DNA of 64,000 bases, taken from positions 868,001-932,000 of the forward strand of contig NZ_CP165783.1 in the NCBI RefSeq assembly GCF_000513895.2. The letters are read 5' to 3'. Positions 1 to 8,835 of this stretch are shown piece by piece. A model generated the notes under the pieces. It made no database searches, was not told where the DNA came from, and saw nothing but the letters and a program-made list of their open reading frames with translations. This DNA is from Ensifer sp. WSM1721. Its GTDB lineage: Bacteria; Pseudomonadota; Alphaproteobacteria; Rhizobiales; Rhizobiaceae. Positions within the stretch are counted from its first letter, which is position 1. The number at the start of each line of letters is the position of its first letter. The translations under genes and the position numbers were made by a program.

Positions 1-317
1 TCACCCCTGATGACGAACGCGATATCGAAGCGCGCCACGCGCGACGGCTCGTCATGCGCCTTCTCGCCGGTTACTTTGACCGAAACTTCTGTCAACCGGT
101 CGAGAACGCCGAAGCGGCTCGCCGCGATCCGGGCGCTGAGGACTAGGCAGCTCGCGAGCGAGGCATAGAGCAGATCGAGCGGTCCGAAGCCCGGCTGAGA
201 AGGGCCGGTGACGATGTCGAGCTCGCCGCCGGTGAGCGACGTGACCTGCGGGAAGCCGGTGCGGCCGACGACGGCGGTGGCGCCCGTTTCCCGCGTCCTC
301 ACCTTGACCTCGGCCAT
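1..317 (-). CDS. OsmC-like family protein (partial, C-terminus outside window)
   Basis: A minus-strand reading frame opens with ATG at 317 and runs without a stop to the window edge, giving about 105 residues. The protein begins MAEVKVRTRETGATAV and continues with a glycine-rich segment (TGGELDIVTG) and then LLYASLASCLVLSARIAA, the helix with a conserved cysteine typical of OsmC/Ohr-type proteins. Members of this family reduce organic hydroperoxides or have unknown roles. Only one of the two usual cysteines is visible because the gene is cut, so peroxidase activity cannot be judged. It lies 11 bases downstream of the mutarotase gene on the same strand and may be cotranscribed with it. The longer open frame overlapping it is a shadow. 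Confidence 0.7.
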   Translation of the reverse strand, partial: MAEVKVRTRETGATAVVGRTGFPQVTSLTGGELDIVTGPSQPGFGPLDLLYASLASCLVLSARIAASRFGVLDRLTEVSVKVTGEKAHDEPSRVARFDIAFVIRG

Positions 318-328
318 ACCGCAATCTC

Positions 329-784
329 TCAGGCTGATTCCGGCGGGATGACACCCTTGGTGAAAAGGAAGCAGCCGTAGAAGCGCGTCTCGCCGGTGGT
401 GATGACGCAATAGGCCTTCTTCGCTTCCTCGTAGAAGGCGAAGCGCTCGATGCCGTACATGGGGACGGGCTTGCCCTCGGCGCGATCGATTTCGGCCTGG
501 ACCTCGCGCTGCACCGGCGGGAGTTCGTCGGGCGCGCCCATGACCTCCATGCGCCCCGCCGAGGGCTGGAGCGGCGTGTCGAGCGGCAGAACCGAAAGCA
601 CGGCCTTCACCGCGCGCGCGGCTGAAACATTGTCGATGTGGAGCAATTTGCCGAGCGTCGTCTGGCGGGCGATCGCATCCGATGGGAAATTGGTGTCGGA
701 GATCACCAACGTATCGCCATGGCCCATTGAGCGAAGCGCGTGCAGCACGTCCGCATTGAGGGCCGGATCGAGATTCTTGAGCAT
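329..784 (-). CDS. RbsD/FucU family sugar mutarotase
   Basis: The 151-residue protein matches the RbsD/FucU fold family, cytoplasmic enzymes that interconvert anomers of ribose or fucose. The N-terminal HALRSMGHGDTLVISDTNFP carries the conserved His/Asp region, and the C-terminal ITTGETRFYGCFLFTKGV is typical of the family. The ATG at 784 is chosen over an ATG 24 bases upstream because GGAGGA lies at the right distance before it. The gene follows the aldehyde dehydrogenase on the same strand after 136 bases. The context suggests an anomerase for deoxyribose or a related sugar; that substrate is an inference. FucU-like rather than RbsD-like is favoured by the length, with moderate certainty. 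Confidence 0.85.
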   Translation of the reverse strand: MLKNLDPALNADVLHALRSMGHGDTLVISDTNFPSDAIARQTTLGKLLHIDNVSAARAVKAVLSVLPLDTPLQPSAGRMEVMGAPDELPPVQREVQAEIDRAEGKPVPMYGIERFAFYEEAKKAYCVITTGETRFYGCFLFTKGVIPPESA

Positions 785-920
785 TTCTGTCTTCCTCCAA
801 AACGCCACCGCTTACGGGTGGCGCGGGTCGCATCAGGCCGTTTCCGGCGCCGATCGTCAACAGGGCTGCTCCGCTTTCCCCACTCTTCCGGCTCTCTCCG
901 CGGCCGAAAAGGGCGGATCC

Positions 921-3305
921 CTACTCGCCGTAAGGAATCCAGATGTTCTTGACGTCCACCGCTCGGCGCAGAAACGCCTGCCCCTCGGCGGCCGAACGAT
1001 CCATCCAGTCGATGGCCTTGCCGTAGTCGACGAAGGTGCGCTTCAGATTGCCGACCGACAGCTTTTCGACGAGCGTCGAGAGCTCCGGCGAGCCGAACGC
1101 CCAGAGCGCGTCAACGTCATTATGGGCGGCGAGCGTTTTGGCGAGTTCGATCGTCGAGCCGGTGACGATATTGATCACGCCGGCAGGCACGTCGGAGGTC
1201 TCGAGGAGGGAATCGAAATCGGTCGCGGCCAGCGGATGCGGTTCGCTTGGAACGGCGATGACGCGATTGCCGACGGCAATGAGCGGCGCGACAAGACTGA
1301 CAAGCCCAAGCAGCGGCGCTTCCGGCGGGCAGATGACGCCGACAACGCCTTGCGGCTCCGGCATGGCCAGCGCCACGCCGCGCAACGGCGGCTGGTGTAC
1401 GACGCCCTCGTATTTGTCCGCCCAGGCGCCGTAGCTGAAGAGACGCGCGATCGAGGCGTCCACCTCCGTCCTGCCATTGGCGGCCGAGGCCCCGGTCATC
1501 GCAGCGATGCGATCGGCGAATTCCGGCGCTCGGGCGCTCAAGTTCTCGGCGATGTAGTAGAGGATCTGCGCACGGTTATGTGCCGTTGCGGACGACCAGC
1601 CGGACGCGCCCCGTGCGGCGGCGACGGCGTTGCGGATGTCCTTGCGATTGCCCTCGCCGACCTCGCCGATCACCTTGCCCTTCGGCGAAAGCACCGGCCG
1701 CGAGTAGTTGCCGTCCGGCCGCGCCTGCTTGCCGCCGATGAAGAGCTTGGCGGTGCGGTCGAGTGTCGGCGTCGCGAACTCACCGGCCACGGGCTTCGGA
1801 ACCGGCACGTTAGATTCGGCACGGAGCTTGCGCCCGACCCAGGCCTTCGGCTTCAGATATTCGTAGCAGCCTTCCTTTCCGCCTTCGCGGCCGAAGCCGG
1901 ATTCGCGTTTCCCGCCGAAGCCGCTCGAGGCGTCGAAGAGATTGGTGGCGTTGACCCAGACGACGCCGGCGGCGAGCTTTGCCGCTACATGCAGAGCCAG
2001 CCCGATCGTTTCGCTCCAGACGCTGGCGGCAAGGCCGTAGCGGGTATGGTTGGCAAGCTGGATCGCCTCCTCCGGCGTACGGAAGGTCATGGAAACGGCC
2101 ACCGGCCCGAAAATCTCCTCCGAGGCGACGACGGAGGTCGGCTGGACATTGGTGAGCAGCGTCGGTGGATAGAAGCTGCCGCCCTTCGGCAACTCGATCT
2201 TCGGCTGATGCAGCGACGCGCCTTCGGCCAGACCCTTGGCCACCATGTCTTGGATGCGTTGCAACTGCACCGGCGCAACGATCGCCGCCATGTCGATCGC
2301 CTTGTCGAGCGGATGGCCGACACGGAGCGTCGCCATGCGCCGCGCCAGCCGTTCATGAAAGAGCGGCGCCACGCCCTCCTGCACGAGCAAGCGCGAGCCG
2401 GCGCAGCAGACCTGACCCTGATTGAACCATATCGCGTCCACGACGCCCTCGACCGCCCCGTCGATATCGGCGTCGTCGAAGACGATGAAAGGCGACTTGC
2501 CGCCGAGCTCCAGCGTCAGCGATTTGCCCGAACCGGCGGTCTTCTCGCGGATCAGGCGGCCGACCTCGGTCGAACCGGTGAAGGCGATCTTGTCGATATC
2601 CTCGTGCTCGACGATCAGCGCCCCCGTCTCACCCTCGCCCGTCACGATGTTCAGCACGCCCGGCGGCAAACCGGCCGCAGAGGCAAGCTCCGCAAACAGC
2701 AGGGCAGTGAGCGGCGTGAACTCGGCGGGTTTCAGGATCACCGTATTGCCGAGCGCCAAAGCCGGCGCGATCTTCCAAGCGAGCATCAGGAACGGAAAGT
2801 TCCAGGGAATGACCTGGCCGACGACGCCGACCGGAACCTGATCGGCAAATTCCGTCTCCTGAAGCTGCGCCCAGCCGGCATGATGATAGAAATGGCGGGC
2901 AGCAAGCGGGATGTCGATGTCGCGCGTCTCGCGGATCGGCTTGCCGTTGTCGAGCGCTTCAACGACCGCGATCAGGCGGGCATGGCGCTGGATCATGCGG
3001 GCGAGCGCGTAGAGATGACGGGCACGGGCATGGCCAGGCAGTTTCGCCCAGGGGCCTTGCGCCTTGCGTGCGGCCGCCACGGCGGCGCTCACATCGTCAC
3101 GGCCGCCGAGCGCTATCTTCGCAAGGAGCGCGCCCGTTGCCGGCTCGAAGCTGTCGAACGTCTTGCCCGAGACGGAATCGATGAACGTGCCGTTGATGAA
3201 GTGGCCGAACTTGCTCTTGTGGCGCGCGAGCCACTGGCGTGCCTCCGTGTCGGCTTCGGGCGCGGGACCGTAAGACATTTCGTCGAAGAATTTGGCGACG
3301 CTCAT
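921..3305 (-). CDS. Tandem-domain aldehyde dehydrogenase (ALDH16-like)
   Basis: The 794-residue protein carries two aldehyde dehydrogenase units. The first (about 1-490) is complete: PWNFP near 168-171, the glutamate of LELGGKSP near 266, and the nucleophile in NQGQVCCAGSR near Cys300. The second (about 510-794) keeps the NAD-domain framework (IGGKQ, PEPQGVVGVICPPEAPL) but has no catalytic cysteine motif and is shorter than a normal unit. This architecture is that of ALDH16, in which the C-terminal copy is a non-catalytic pseudo-domain. It starts 4 bases after the deoC stop codon, so the two are almost certainly cotranscribed. DeoC releases acetaldehyde, so acetaldehyde oxidation is a reasonable role, though deoxyribose-derived aldehydes are also possible. 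Confidence 0.9.
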   Translation of the reverse strand: MSVAKFFDEMSYGPAPEADTEARQWLARHKSKFGHFINGTFIDSVSGKTFDSFEPATGALLAKIALGGRDDVSAAVAAARKAQGPWAKLPGHARARHLYALARMIQRHARLIAVVEALDNGKPIRETRDIDIPLAARHFYHHAGWAQLQETEFADQVPVGVVGQVIPWNFPFLMLAWKIAPALALGNTVILKPAEFTPLTALLFAELASAAGLPPGVLNIVTGEGETGALIVEHEDIDKIAFTGSTEVGRLIREKTAGSGKSLTLELGGKSPFIVFDDADIDGAVEGVVDAIWFNQGQVCCAGSRLLVQEGVAPLFHERLARRMATLRVGHPLDKAIDMAAIVAPVQLQRIQDMVAKGLAEGASLHQPKIELPKGGSFYPPTLLTNVQPTSVVASEEIFGPVAVSMTFRTPEEAIQLANHTRYGLAASVWSETIGLALHVAAKLAAGVVWVNATNLFDASSGFGGKRESGFGREGGKEGCYEYLKPKAWVGRKLRAESNVPVPKPVAGEFATPTLDRTAKLFIGGKQARPDGNYSRPVLSPKGKVIGEVGEGNRKDIRNAVAAARGASGWSSATAHNRAQILYYIAENLSARAPEFADRIAAMTGASAANGRTEVDASIARLFSYGAWADKYEGVVHQPPLRGVALAMPEPQGVVGVICPPEAPLLGLVSLVAPLIAVGNRVIAVPSEPHPLAATDFDSLLETSDVPAGVINIVTGSTIELAKTLAAHNDVDALWAFGSPELSTLVEKLSVGNLKRTFVDYGKAIDWMDRSAAEGQAFLRRAVDVKNIWIPYGE

Positions 3306-3309
3306 CGAA

Positions 3310-4323
3310 TTATCCTATCGGGTGTCTGTTGAGGGCCGAATAGGCACCGCTGACATGATGTTCGAGCTGACGTTCGATGTCGGCCAGCAGGCTCGATGCC
3401 CCGATGCGGAAGAGGTCGGGCTCCAGCCATTCCCGCCCGAGCTCTTCCTTCATCAGGAACTGGTAGTTGAGCACGTCCTTCGCGGCGGAAATGCCGCCGG
3501 CCGGCTTGTAGCCGACCTTCATTCCCGTCCGCTCCTCATAGGCGCGGATCATTCTCAGCATGACGAGGGTGACGAGCAGCGTCGCGTTCACCCCCTCCTT
3601 GCCGGTCGAGGTCTTGATGAAGTCGGCGCCAGCCATCATGCAGACGAGCGAGGCGCGCGCGACGTTGCGGAGCGTCTTGAGATCGCCGGTCGCGAGGATC
3701 GCCTTGACATGCGCGTCGCCGCAGGCGGCACGGAAGTCGCGCATCTCGCCATAAAGCGCCTGCCAGTTGCCGGTCAGCACATGCTCGCGCGTTATGACGA
3801 TATCGATCTCCCGCGCCCCTTCGGCAACCGAGGCTTCGATCTCCCGGAGCTTCACGTCATGCGGCACGAGGCCGGCAGGAAAGCCGGTGGAAACGGCGGC
3901 GACCGGAATACCCGAGCCCTTGAGCGCCTCGACCGCCGTCGAAACGAAGCGATGATAGACGCAGACCGCACCGGTCGTAATACCGCGATCACCCATGCCG
4001 AGCGCATCGAGAATATCCTGGCGCACCGGCTGGCGCGCCTTGGCGCAGAGACGCTTGACGCGTTCGGCCGTGTCGTCGCCATTGAGTGTCGTGAGATCGA
4101 TGCAGGTCACCGCTTTCAGCAGCCAGGCGGCCTGCGCATCCTTCTTGACCGTCCTGCGCCCCGGCAGCGTCGCGACGCGCCGCTCGGCGGCAGATAGGTT
4201 TACGCGCTGGTCGAGCACCCAGGAAAGGTCGAGCTCGACGCCGTCGTTGCGCGGCCAGTTATGACCAGCACCGGCGGGATGTTCTTCCACCGCCAGCACA
4301 CGTTTCCGAGCAAGATCTTCCAA
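3310..4323 (-). CDS. deoC: Deoxyribose-phosphate aldolase
   Basis: The 337-residue protein is a class I aldolase that splits 2-deoxyribose 5-phosphate into glyceraldehyde 3-phosphate and acetaldehyde. Diagnostic parts are CIDLTTLNGDDT, EIDIVITREH, VKAILATGDL and the Schiff-base lysine in ADFIKTSTGK, followed by VGYKPAGGISAAKD. It is longer than the roughly 220-residue B. subtilis-type enzyme and belongs to the longer proteobacterial class. I place the start at a TTG (4323) because GAGGAG lies seven bases before it; an in-frame ATG at 4362 has no comparable ribosome site. It opens a unit with the ALDH16-like gene and is preceded by two candidate operator half-palindromes. Confidence 0.93.
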   Translation of the reverse strand: MEDLARKRVLAVEEHPAGAGHNWPRNDGVELDLSWVLDQRVNLSAAERRVATLPGRRTVKKDAQAAWLLKAVTCIDLTTLNGDDTAERVKRLCAKARQPVRQDILDALGMGDRGITTGAVCVYHRFVSTAVEALKGSGIPVAAVSTGFPAGLVPHDVKLREIEASVAEGAREIDIVITREHVLTGNWQALYGEMRDFRAACGDAHVKAILATGDLKTLRNVARASLVCMMAGADFIKTSTGKEGVNATLLVTLVMLRMIRAYEERTGMKVGYKPAGGISAAKDVLNYQFLMKEELGREWLEPDLFRIGASSLLADIERQLEHHVSGAYSALNRHPIG

Positions 4324-4385
4324 CAGACTTCTCCTCGATCTCCCTGAATCACAAGGCGGCACGCCCGCAATCCATACCGGCGCAT

Positions 4386-4424
4386 TGTTATTTTTATCAC
4401 ATCAATATTGTTACGATCGCATCA
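4386..4424. promoter_or_regulatory. Candidate DeoR operators upstream of deoC
   Basis: Two similar sites lie 23 bases apart in an AT-rich patch between deoR and deoC. The first, TGTTA-N6-TCACA at 4386-4401, is a near palindrome. The second, TGTTA-N6-CATCA at 4409-4424, is weaker. The TGTTA half-site equals that of the E. coli DeoR operator. Binding by the adjacent DeoR protein is inferred. Confidence 0.45.
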
Positions 4425-4471
4425 TTTTACCCGGCATGTCAAGCGCGGGCGTCCCGCTCCGAGGCAAACTA

Positions 4472-5227
4472 TCATAACTTGCCGGACAGCGGGACCGCAC
4501 CGGCGGCTGTTGCAGCCTCCCCTTCTTCCGTAATAACGGATCGGAAGTCGCTGAGTGGCGCGAAGAAGGCCGCCTTCAGCCTGCCGAGCTTGCTCTTGTC
4601 CACGACGAGATAGCTCTCGCGCGCCAGCGAGATAGCCTTCTGCTTAACCGGCACCTCATGAAAATGAACGCAGGTCGCGCCCCTCGCCGAATCGACGCCG
4701 GCCGCAGAGAGGAAGGCGACATTGATGCCGAGCTGATCCAGCGTATCGAGCCCGGAGCCGCCGGAAAAGGAAGCCGAGGACGGATGATAGACGCCACCGA
4801 GCATGACGAGCCGAACATTCGGCTTACGTGTAAGCCGCTCCGCCGCATTCAGCGAGTAACATGCTGCTGTTATTGAGTAATTTTCCGGTATCAAGTCGAC
4901 CAGATATTCAAGCGTCGTACCGCAATCGATGAAGATCGTCTCATCGGGGCGGATGTGTTTGGCGGCGTGGACGCAAGCCTCCCGTTTTGCTGCCGCATGG
5001 CTGTCGGCCGCGCGCGCGAGCTCATAGGGCGCATCGCCATCGATCTCCGCGGCCGGAACGATATGGCCGCCGAGATATCCAAAAAGACCGGGATTGTCGG
5101 CGACGTCGCGGCGGATCGTCATTTCCGATACGCCGAGCAGCGCCGCCGCCTCTTTCAAATGCAGCACCCGACGCGCCGAAAGCGCGTCGGCCAATGCGAT
5201 GATGCGTGTCGATTTTCGATTGGCCAT
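4472..5227 (-). CDS. deoR: DeoR family transcriptional regulator
   Basis: The 251-residue protein has an N-terminal helix-turn-helix (LKEAAALLGVSEMTIRRDV, about 24-42) and a C-terminal DeoR sensor domain with the characteristic IFIDCGTTLEYLVDLIP and a phosphosugar-site-like segment. DeoR proteins usually repress sugar-phosphate catabolic genes and are released by a phosphorylated sugar, here plausibly deoxyribose 5-phosphate. The ATG at 5227 (MANRKSTRI) is preferred over an upstream in-frame start because the helix-turn-helix then sits at the usual distance. The ribosome site is weak (GGAAAAAA). It lies immediately upstream of deoC on the same strand with about 150 bases between. Confidence 0.88.
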   Translation of the reverse strand: MANRKSTRIIALADALSARRVLHLKEAAALLGVSEMTIRRDVADNPGLFGYLGGHIVPAAEIDGDAPYELARAADSHAAAKREACVHAAKHIRPDETIFIDCGTTLEYLVDLIPENYSITAACYSLNAAERLTRKPNVRLVMLGGVYHPSSASFSGGSGLDTLDQLGINVAFLSAAGVDSARGATCVHFHEVPVKQKAISLARESYLVVDKSKLGRLKAAFFAPLSDFRSVITEEGEAATAAGAVPLSGKL

Positions 5228-5272
5228 GGTTTTTTCCGTACCAGCGACTTGCGAACGCGGCGCAACATTTTT

Positions 5273-5288
5273 TGTGAGAAATATCACA
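5273..5288. promoter_or_regulatory. Perfect palindrome TGTGA-N6-TCACA before deoR
   Basis: An exact inverted repeat TGTGA-GAAATA-TCACA lies 46 bases upstream of the deoR start. It resembles both the deoC-side sites (TGTTA-N6-TCACA) and the consensus half-sites of Crp-type regulators. Autoregulation by DeoR or control by a Crp homologue are both possible, and the sequence alone does not decide. Confidence 0.5.
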
Positions 5289-5371
5289 GATGAAGCTCTG
5301 CCCGCAAGGCATGCGACGGTACAACGGTCGAGAGAGTGCCAATCAAGCAGGCCCGCGCGCTGCGCGCCCCA

Positions 5372-6082
5372 TCACAACTGCAGGGCGTCCCTGAGATCGC
5401 CGCCCTTCTTCGTCGTTCGCAAGTCGAGATCCGCCTCGATGTGATCGATATGCTTGAGCATCAGCGCGCAGGCGCTGTCGACGTCCTTTTTCTCCAGGGC
5501 GTCGACGATTTCCTGATGTTCGTTGTGGCCGCAGCTCGAGATCACCGACTGGCCGTAGAGCGCGATCACAAGGGAAGAACGCGCGATGAGTTCGTCCATG
5601 AAGCGCTTCAGAATGGCATTGCCGGTGATCGCGGCGATCGCCAGATGGAAATCGCCCGACGCCTTGATCTCGGCCCGGCGAGCGGTGGCGCCGCGCTGGT
5701 TCGTCAATCGCTCCTCTTGCGCCAGCAGCTCTCGCAGGTCCTTGATCTCAGCCTTTTGAATGTGGCGCGCCGCATCCCGGATCACACTGGGTTCGATAAG
5801 CCGGCGCGTCGCGAAGATTTGCTGCGCCTCGGCGACGGAAGGATGGGCGACGAAGGCACCGCGGTTCTTCTCGACATTGACGAGCCCTTCATATGCCAAG
5901 GCCTGAAGGGCGGCACGCACGAGCGTGCGGCTGACATTGAACAGGCTGCCGACGTCATTTTCGGAAAGCTTCGTCCCGGGCGCCAGACGTCTTTCGACGA
6001 TCGCCTCGCGCAGCGCGTCGCGAATCTGCTGGGCGCCGAAGTCGATGGCGTTTTCCGCCGCGGTGAAATTGGCTGAAGTCAT
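5372..6082 (-). CDS. GntR family regulator, FCD (FadR-like) type
   Basis: The 236-residue protein has an N-terminal winged helix (LREAIVERRLAPGTKLSENDVGS and SRTLVRAALQALAYEGLV) and a helical FCD effector domain with the metal-ligand-type residues expected around DFHLAIAAITGN and HNEHQEIVDAL. FCD GntR proteins typically repress uptake and catabolic operons and respond to small carboxylates. The gene is divergent from the ABC importer/racemase operon, and a perfect palindrome sits between them, so it probably controls that operon and itself. The ligand is unknown; a hydantoin, ureido compound or amino-acid derivative would suit the racemase. Confidence 0.9.
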   Translation of the reverse strand: MTSANFTAAENAIDFGAQQIRDALREAIVERRLAPGTKLSENDVGSLFNVSRTLVRAALQALAYEGLVNVEKNRGAFVAHPSVAEAQQIFATRRLIEPSVIRDAARHIQKAEIKDLRELLAQEERLTNQRGATARRAEIKASGDFHLAIAAITGNAILKRFMDELIARSSLVIALYGQSVISSCGHNEHQEIVDALEKKDVDSACALMLKHIDHIEADLDLRTTKKGGDLRDALQL

Positions 6083-6166
6083 GAGGCTGGGAATCCGAAC
6101 AGTAGCGACACTCTAGCGCGCGGCACGCTCGAAGTTAACTACTAATTGCGCTCAACTCCTGCTTAG

Positions 6167-6178
6167 ATTGTATACAAT
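6167..6178. promoter_or_regulatory. Palindromic GntR operator ATTGTATACAAT
   Basis: A perfect 12-base palindrome, with the TTGTATACAA core typical of FadR-subfamily GntR sites, lies in the divergent region 85 bases upstream of the GntR gene and about 160 before the importer. A second inverted repeat AATAGGC/GCCTATT (6179-6185 and 6203-6209) follows immediately. Assignment to the adjacent regulator is inferred. Confidence 0.6.
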
Positions 6179-6336
6179 AATAGGCACTCTTTGCTGACAA
6201 GCGCCTATTAAATGTGCAGGCAATTTCGGCTGCGGGCGGAACGGACCGGCTCGTTCGACGAAGTTAGCCGCGAAATCAGCCTTTTAGCAAACTGGCATGC
6301 TTGATGCTTCTCGTCCGCTGCAAGGAGAAAGCGGGC

Positions 6337-7425
6337 ATGTCCAAAGCAGCAGAAATCGATATCGCCTCCATTTCAAAGGTCTATGGCGCCACGACGGCTG
6401 TTCACGCCATCAGCCTGAAGATCCCGGCCGGCAGCTATTGCTGCCTTCTCGGTCCCTCGGGCTGTGGCAAGACATCGACGCTGCGCATGATCGCCGGACA
6501 TGAAAGCATCTCGTCGGGCGATATCCGCCTCGGCAACGTCGTCGTGACCGATTTCCCGCCGGCAAAGCGCGGCACCGCGATGATGTTCCAGTCCTACGCG
6601 CTCTTTCCCCATCTCGACCTTGTCGACAATGTCGCCTTCAGTCTGAAGATGAAGGGCGTCGAAAAGCAAGAACGCCGGGCCAAGGCGCTCGAAATGCTCA
6701 AGCTGATGCAGATGGAGGCCTATGCGACGCGCCGTCCAGCACAGCTTTCCGGCGGGCAGCAGCAGCGCGTGGCGCTCGCTCGCGCTCTCATCACCGATCC
6801 CGAGGCGCTGCTCCTCGACGAGCCGCTCTCAGCGCTCGATCCCTTCCTGAAGATCCGCATGCGCGCGGAACTCAAGAAGCTGCAGAAGACGCTCGGCATC
6901 ACCTTCGTGCATGTCACGCACAGCCAGGAAGAGGCGATGGCTCTCGCCGACGTCATCGTCATCATGAACAACGGCCGGATCGAACAGGCGGCAGCGCCCC
7001 GCACCGTCTTCGAAAGGCCGGCGACCGCCTTCGTCGCCCGCTTCATGGGCGACCACAACGTGCTTTCCGGCCGCGTGACCACAATCGAAGACGGCATCGT
7101 TACGCTGACTGTGCCGGAGGGGCAGACGTTCGCGGTTCGCGATATCGCGCAGGAGGTTGGAAAGCCCATCGATATCGGCATCCGTACAGATCGTGTGCGA
7201 CTCGGCCCCGCGTCGGAGAAATCGCTCGGCTTTGAGGGCGTGGTCTCGAATGTCGAATATCGCGGCGCCTCCGTGAAGATCACCGTCTTCGGAGCCGGCA
7301 GTGACGACTTCACCGTCGTCGTCTCGGACGCCGAATACTTCAAGAAACCCGTGTCGACCGGCGACGCCGTATCTTTGAGTTGGGCCTTGGAGGATGTCAT
7401 CCCTCTCGGCCGCATGTCCGCCTGA
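6337..7425 (+). CDS. ABC transporter ATP-binding protein, PotA-type
   Basis: The 362-residue protein energises an importer from the cytoplasmic face. It shows Walker A GPSGCGKTS, Q-loop MMFQSYALFPHL, signature LSGGQQQRVALARAL, Walker B LLLDEPLSALD and the H-loop histidine in THSQEEAMALAD. A C-terminal TOBE domain (about 280-362) is typical of the spermidine/putrescine and iron subfamilies. The ATG at 6337 is chosen because GGAG lies nine bases before it; an upstream in-frame ATG at 6301 lacks this. It is the first gene of a five-gene unit with a binding protein, two permeases and a racemase. The substrate is not clear from sequence. Confidence 0.93.
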   Translation: MSKAAEIDIASISKVYGATTAVHAISLKIPAGSYCCLLGPSGCGKTSTLRMIAGHESISSGDIRLGNVVVTDFPPAKRGTAMMFQSYALFPHLDLVDNVAFSLKMKGVEKQERRAKALEMLKLMQMEAYATRRPAQLSGGQQQRVALARALITDPEALLLDEPLSALDPFLKIRMRAELKKLQKTLGITFVHVTHSQEEAMALADVIVIMNNGRIEQAAAPRTVFERPATAFVARFMGDHNVLSGRVTTIEDGIVTLTVPEGQTFAVRDIAQEVGKPIDIGIRTDRVRLGPASEKSLGFEGVVSNVEYRGASVKITVFGAGSDDFTVVVSDAEYFKKPVSTGDAVSLSWALEDVIPLGRMSA

Positions 7426-7504
7426 AGCGGGATGAAAAAAGCGGCTAACCACCGGTCTGTTCAAGAATAAATCGATCAAGCACCACCAAAAGGGGAACGA
7501 AAGC

Positions 7505-8803
7505 ATGACCACTGAAACAAAGACTGCCACGCCCGGAAAGGGCATCTCGCGGCGTTCGTTGCTGAAGACCGGGGCGGCCGCCGTCGGCGCCATTGCCGGT
7601 TCGGGCGCGATCACCGGCTTCCCGACCATCTGGGCGCAGAACCCGATCACACTCCGCCAGTTCGGCACCGGCGTCTCGAACATCAATGCGATCGCGGAGA
7701 AGTGCAAGGAAGACCTCGGCATCACGCTGGAAATGACCGCGACCGATTCCGACGCCGCAGCCCAGCGCGCCGTCACCCAACCGGACTCCTACGACATCGC
7801 CGACATCGAATACTGGATCGCCAAGAAGGTCTTCCCGACCGGCGTCATGCAGCCGATGGATGTTTCGAAGATCAAGTATTACGACAAGATCGTGCCGCTC
7901 TTCATTAATGGCAAGCTGAAGCCGGATAGCGTGGTCGCGCAAGGGACGGCGCCGCATACGGTCGGCTTCGTGGATGCACTGGACTCCAAGACCTTCGCCA
8001 AGGAGCCGACGCAGTGGATGACGCTCATCCCGACCATCTACAATGCCGACACTCTCGGCATCCGCCCGGATCTCGTCGGCCGCGACATCACCACCTGGGC
8101 CGATATCATGGACCCGGCCTTCAAGGGCAAGACGGCGATCCTCAACATTCCCTCGATCGGCATCATGGACGCCGCGATGATCATGGAGGCCATGGGCAAC
8201 ATCAAATATGCCGACAAGGGCAACATGACCAAGGACGAGATCGACCAGACGATCGACTTTCTCATCAAGGCCAAACAGGACGGCCAGTTCCGCGCCTTCT
8301 GGAAGTCCTTCGACGAGAGCGTCAACCTCATGGCTTCCGGCGAGGTCGTCATCCAATCCATGTGGTCGCCGGCCGTCGCGGCCGTCCGCTCGAAAGGCAT
8401 CGCCTGCAAGTACCAGCCGCTGAAGGAAGGCTACCGCGCCTGGGGCGGCGGCCTCGGCCTTGCCGCCCACCTCCAGGGCGCTCAGCTCGACGCGGCTTAT
8501 GAATATATCAACTGGTATCTCTCCGGTTGGGTCGGCGCCTACCTCAACCGTCAGGGCTACTATTCTGCAGCCATGGAAACCGCGAAGGCCCACATGTCCG
8601 AGGACGAATGGGGCTTCTGGGTCGAAGGCAAGCCCGCCAAGGGCGACATCCTCTCGCCGGAAGGCAAGGTCATGGAAAAGGCCGGCGCCGTGCGCGACGG
8701 CGGCTCCTTCGAGGAACGCATGGGCAAGGTCGCCTGCTGGAACTCCGTGATGGACGAAGACCGCTACATGGTCCGCCGCTGGAACGAGTTCATCGCGGCG
8801 TAA
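7505..8803 (+). CDS. ABC transporter substrate-binding protein, Tat-exported
   Basis: The 432-residue protein belongs to the spermidine/putrescine-type extracellular binding proteins. Its N-terminus has a twin-arginine motif (SRRSLLK, about 16-22), a hydrophobic alanine-rich stretch and a likely cleavage after WAQ near residue 40, so export as a folded protein is expected. A ribosome site AAGGGGA precedes the ATG. Family-like features include the YDIADIEYWIAKK and WSPAVAAVRSKG regions. It lies between the ATPase and permease genes, and the intergenic gap on its 3' side holds a RIME-like repeat. Ligand unknown; a downstream hydantoin-type racemase hints at a cyclic ureide or amino-acid derivative. 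Confidence 0.9.
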   Translation: MTTETKTATPGKGISRRSLLKTGAAAVGAIAGSGAITGFPTIWAQNPITLRQFGTGVSNINAIAEKCKEDLGITLEMTATDSDAAAQRAVTQPDSYDIADIEYWIAKKVFPTGVMQPMDVSKIKYYDKIVPLFINGKLKPDSVVAQGTAPHTVGFVDALDSKTFAKEPTQWMTLIPTIYNADTLGIRPDLVGRDITTWADIMDPAFKGKTAILNIPSIGIMDAAMIMEAMGNIKYADKGNMTKDEIDQTIDFLIKAKQDGQFRAFWKSFDESVNLMASGEVVIQSMWSPAVAAVRSKGIACKYQPLKEGYRAWGGGLGLAAHLQGAQLDAAYEYINWYLSGWVGAYLNRQGYYSAAMETAKAHMSEDEWGFWVEGKPAKGDILSPEGKVMEKAGAVRDGGSFEERMGKVACWNSVMDEDRYMVRRWNEFIAA

Positions 8804-8835
8804 CCGGTTGCGTAGGCGGTCGCTTTTCGTCGGCT

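Noticed and set aside
450-3332. A 960-codon open frame antisense to the mutarotase and dehydrogenase genes
   Set aside because: It is a shadow of two well-supported genes on the other strand and shows no family features or ribosome site.
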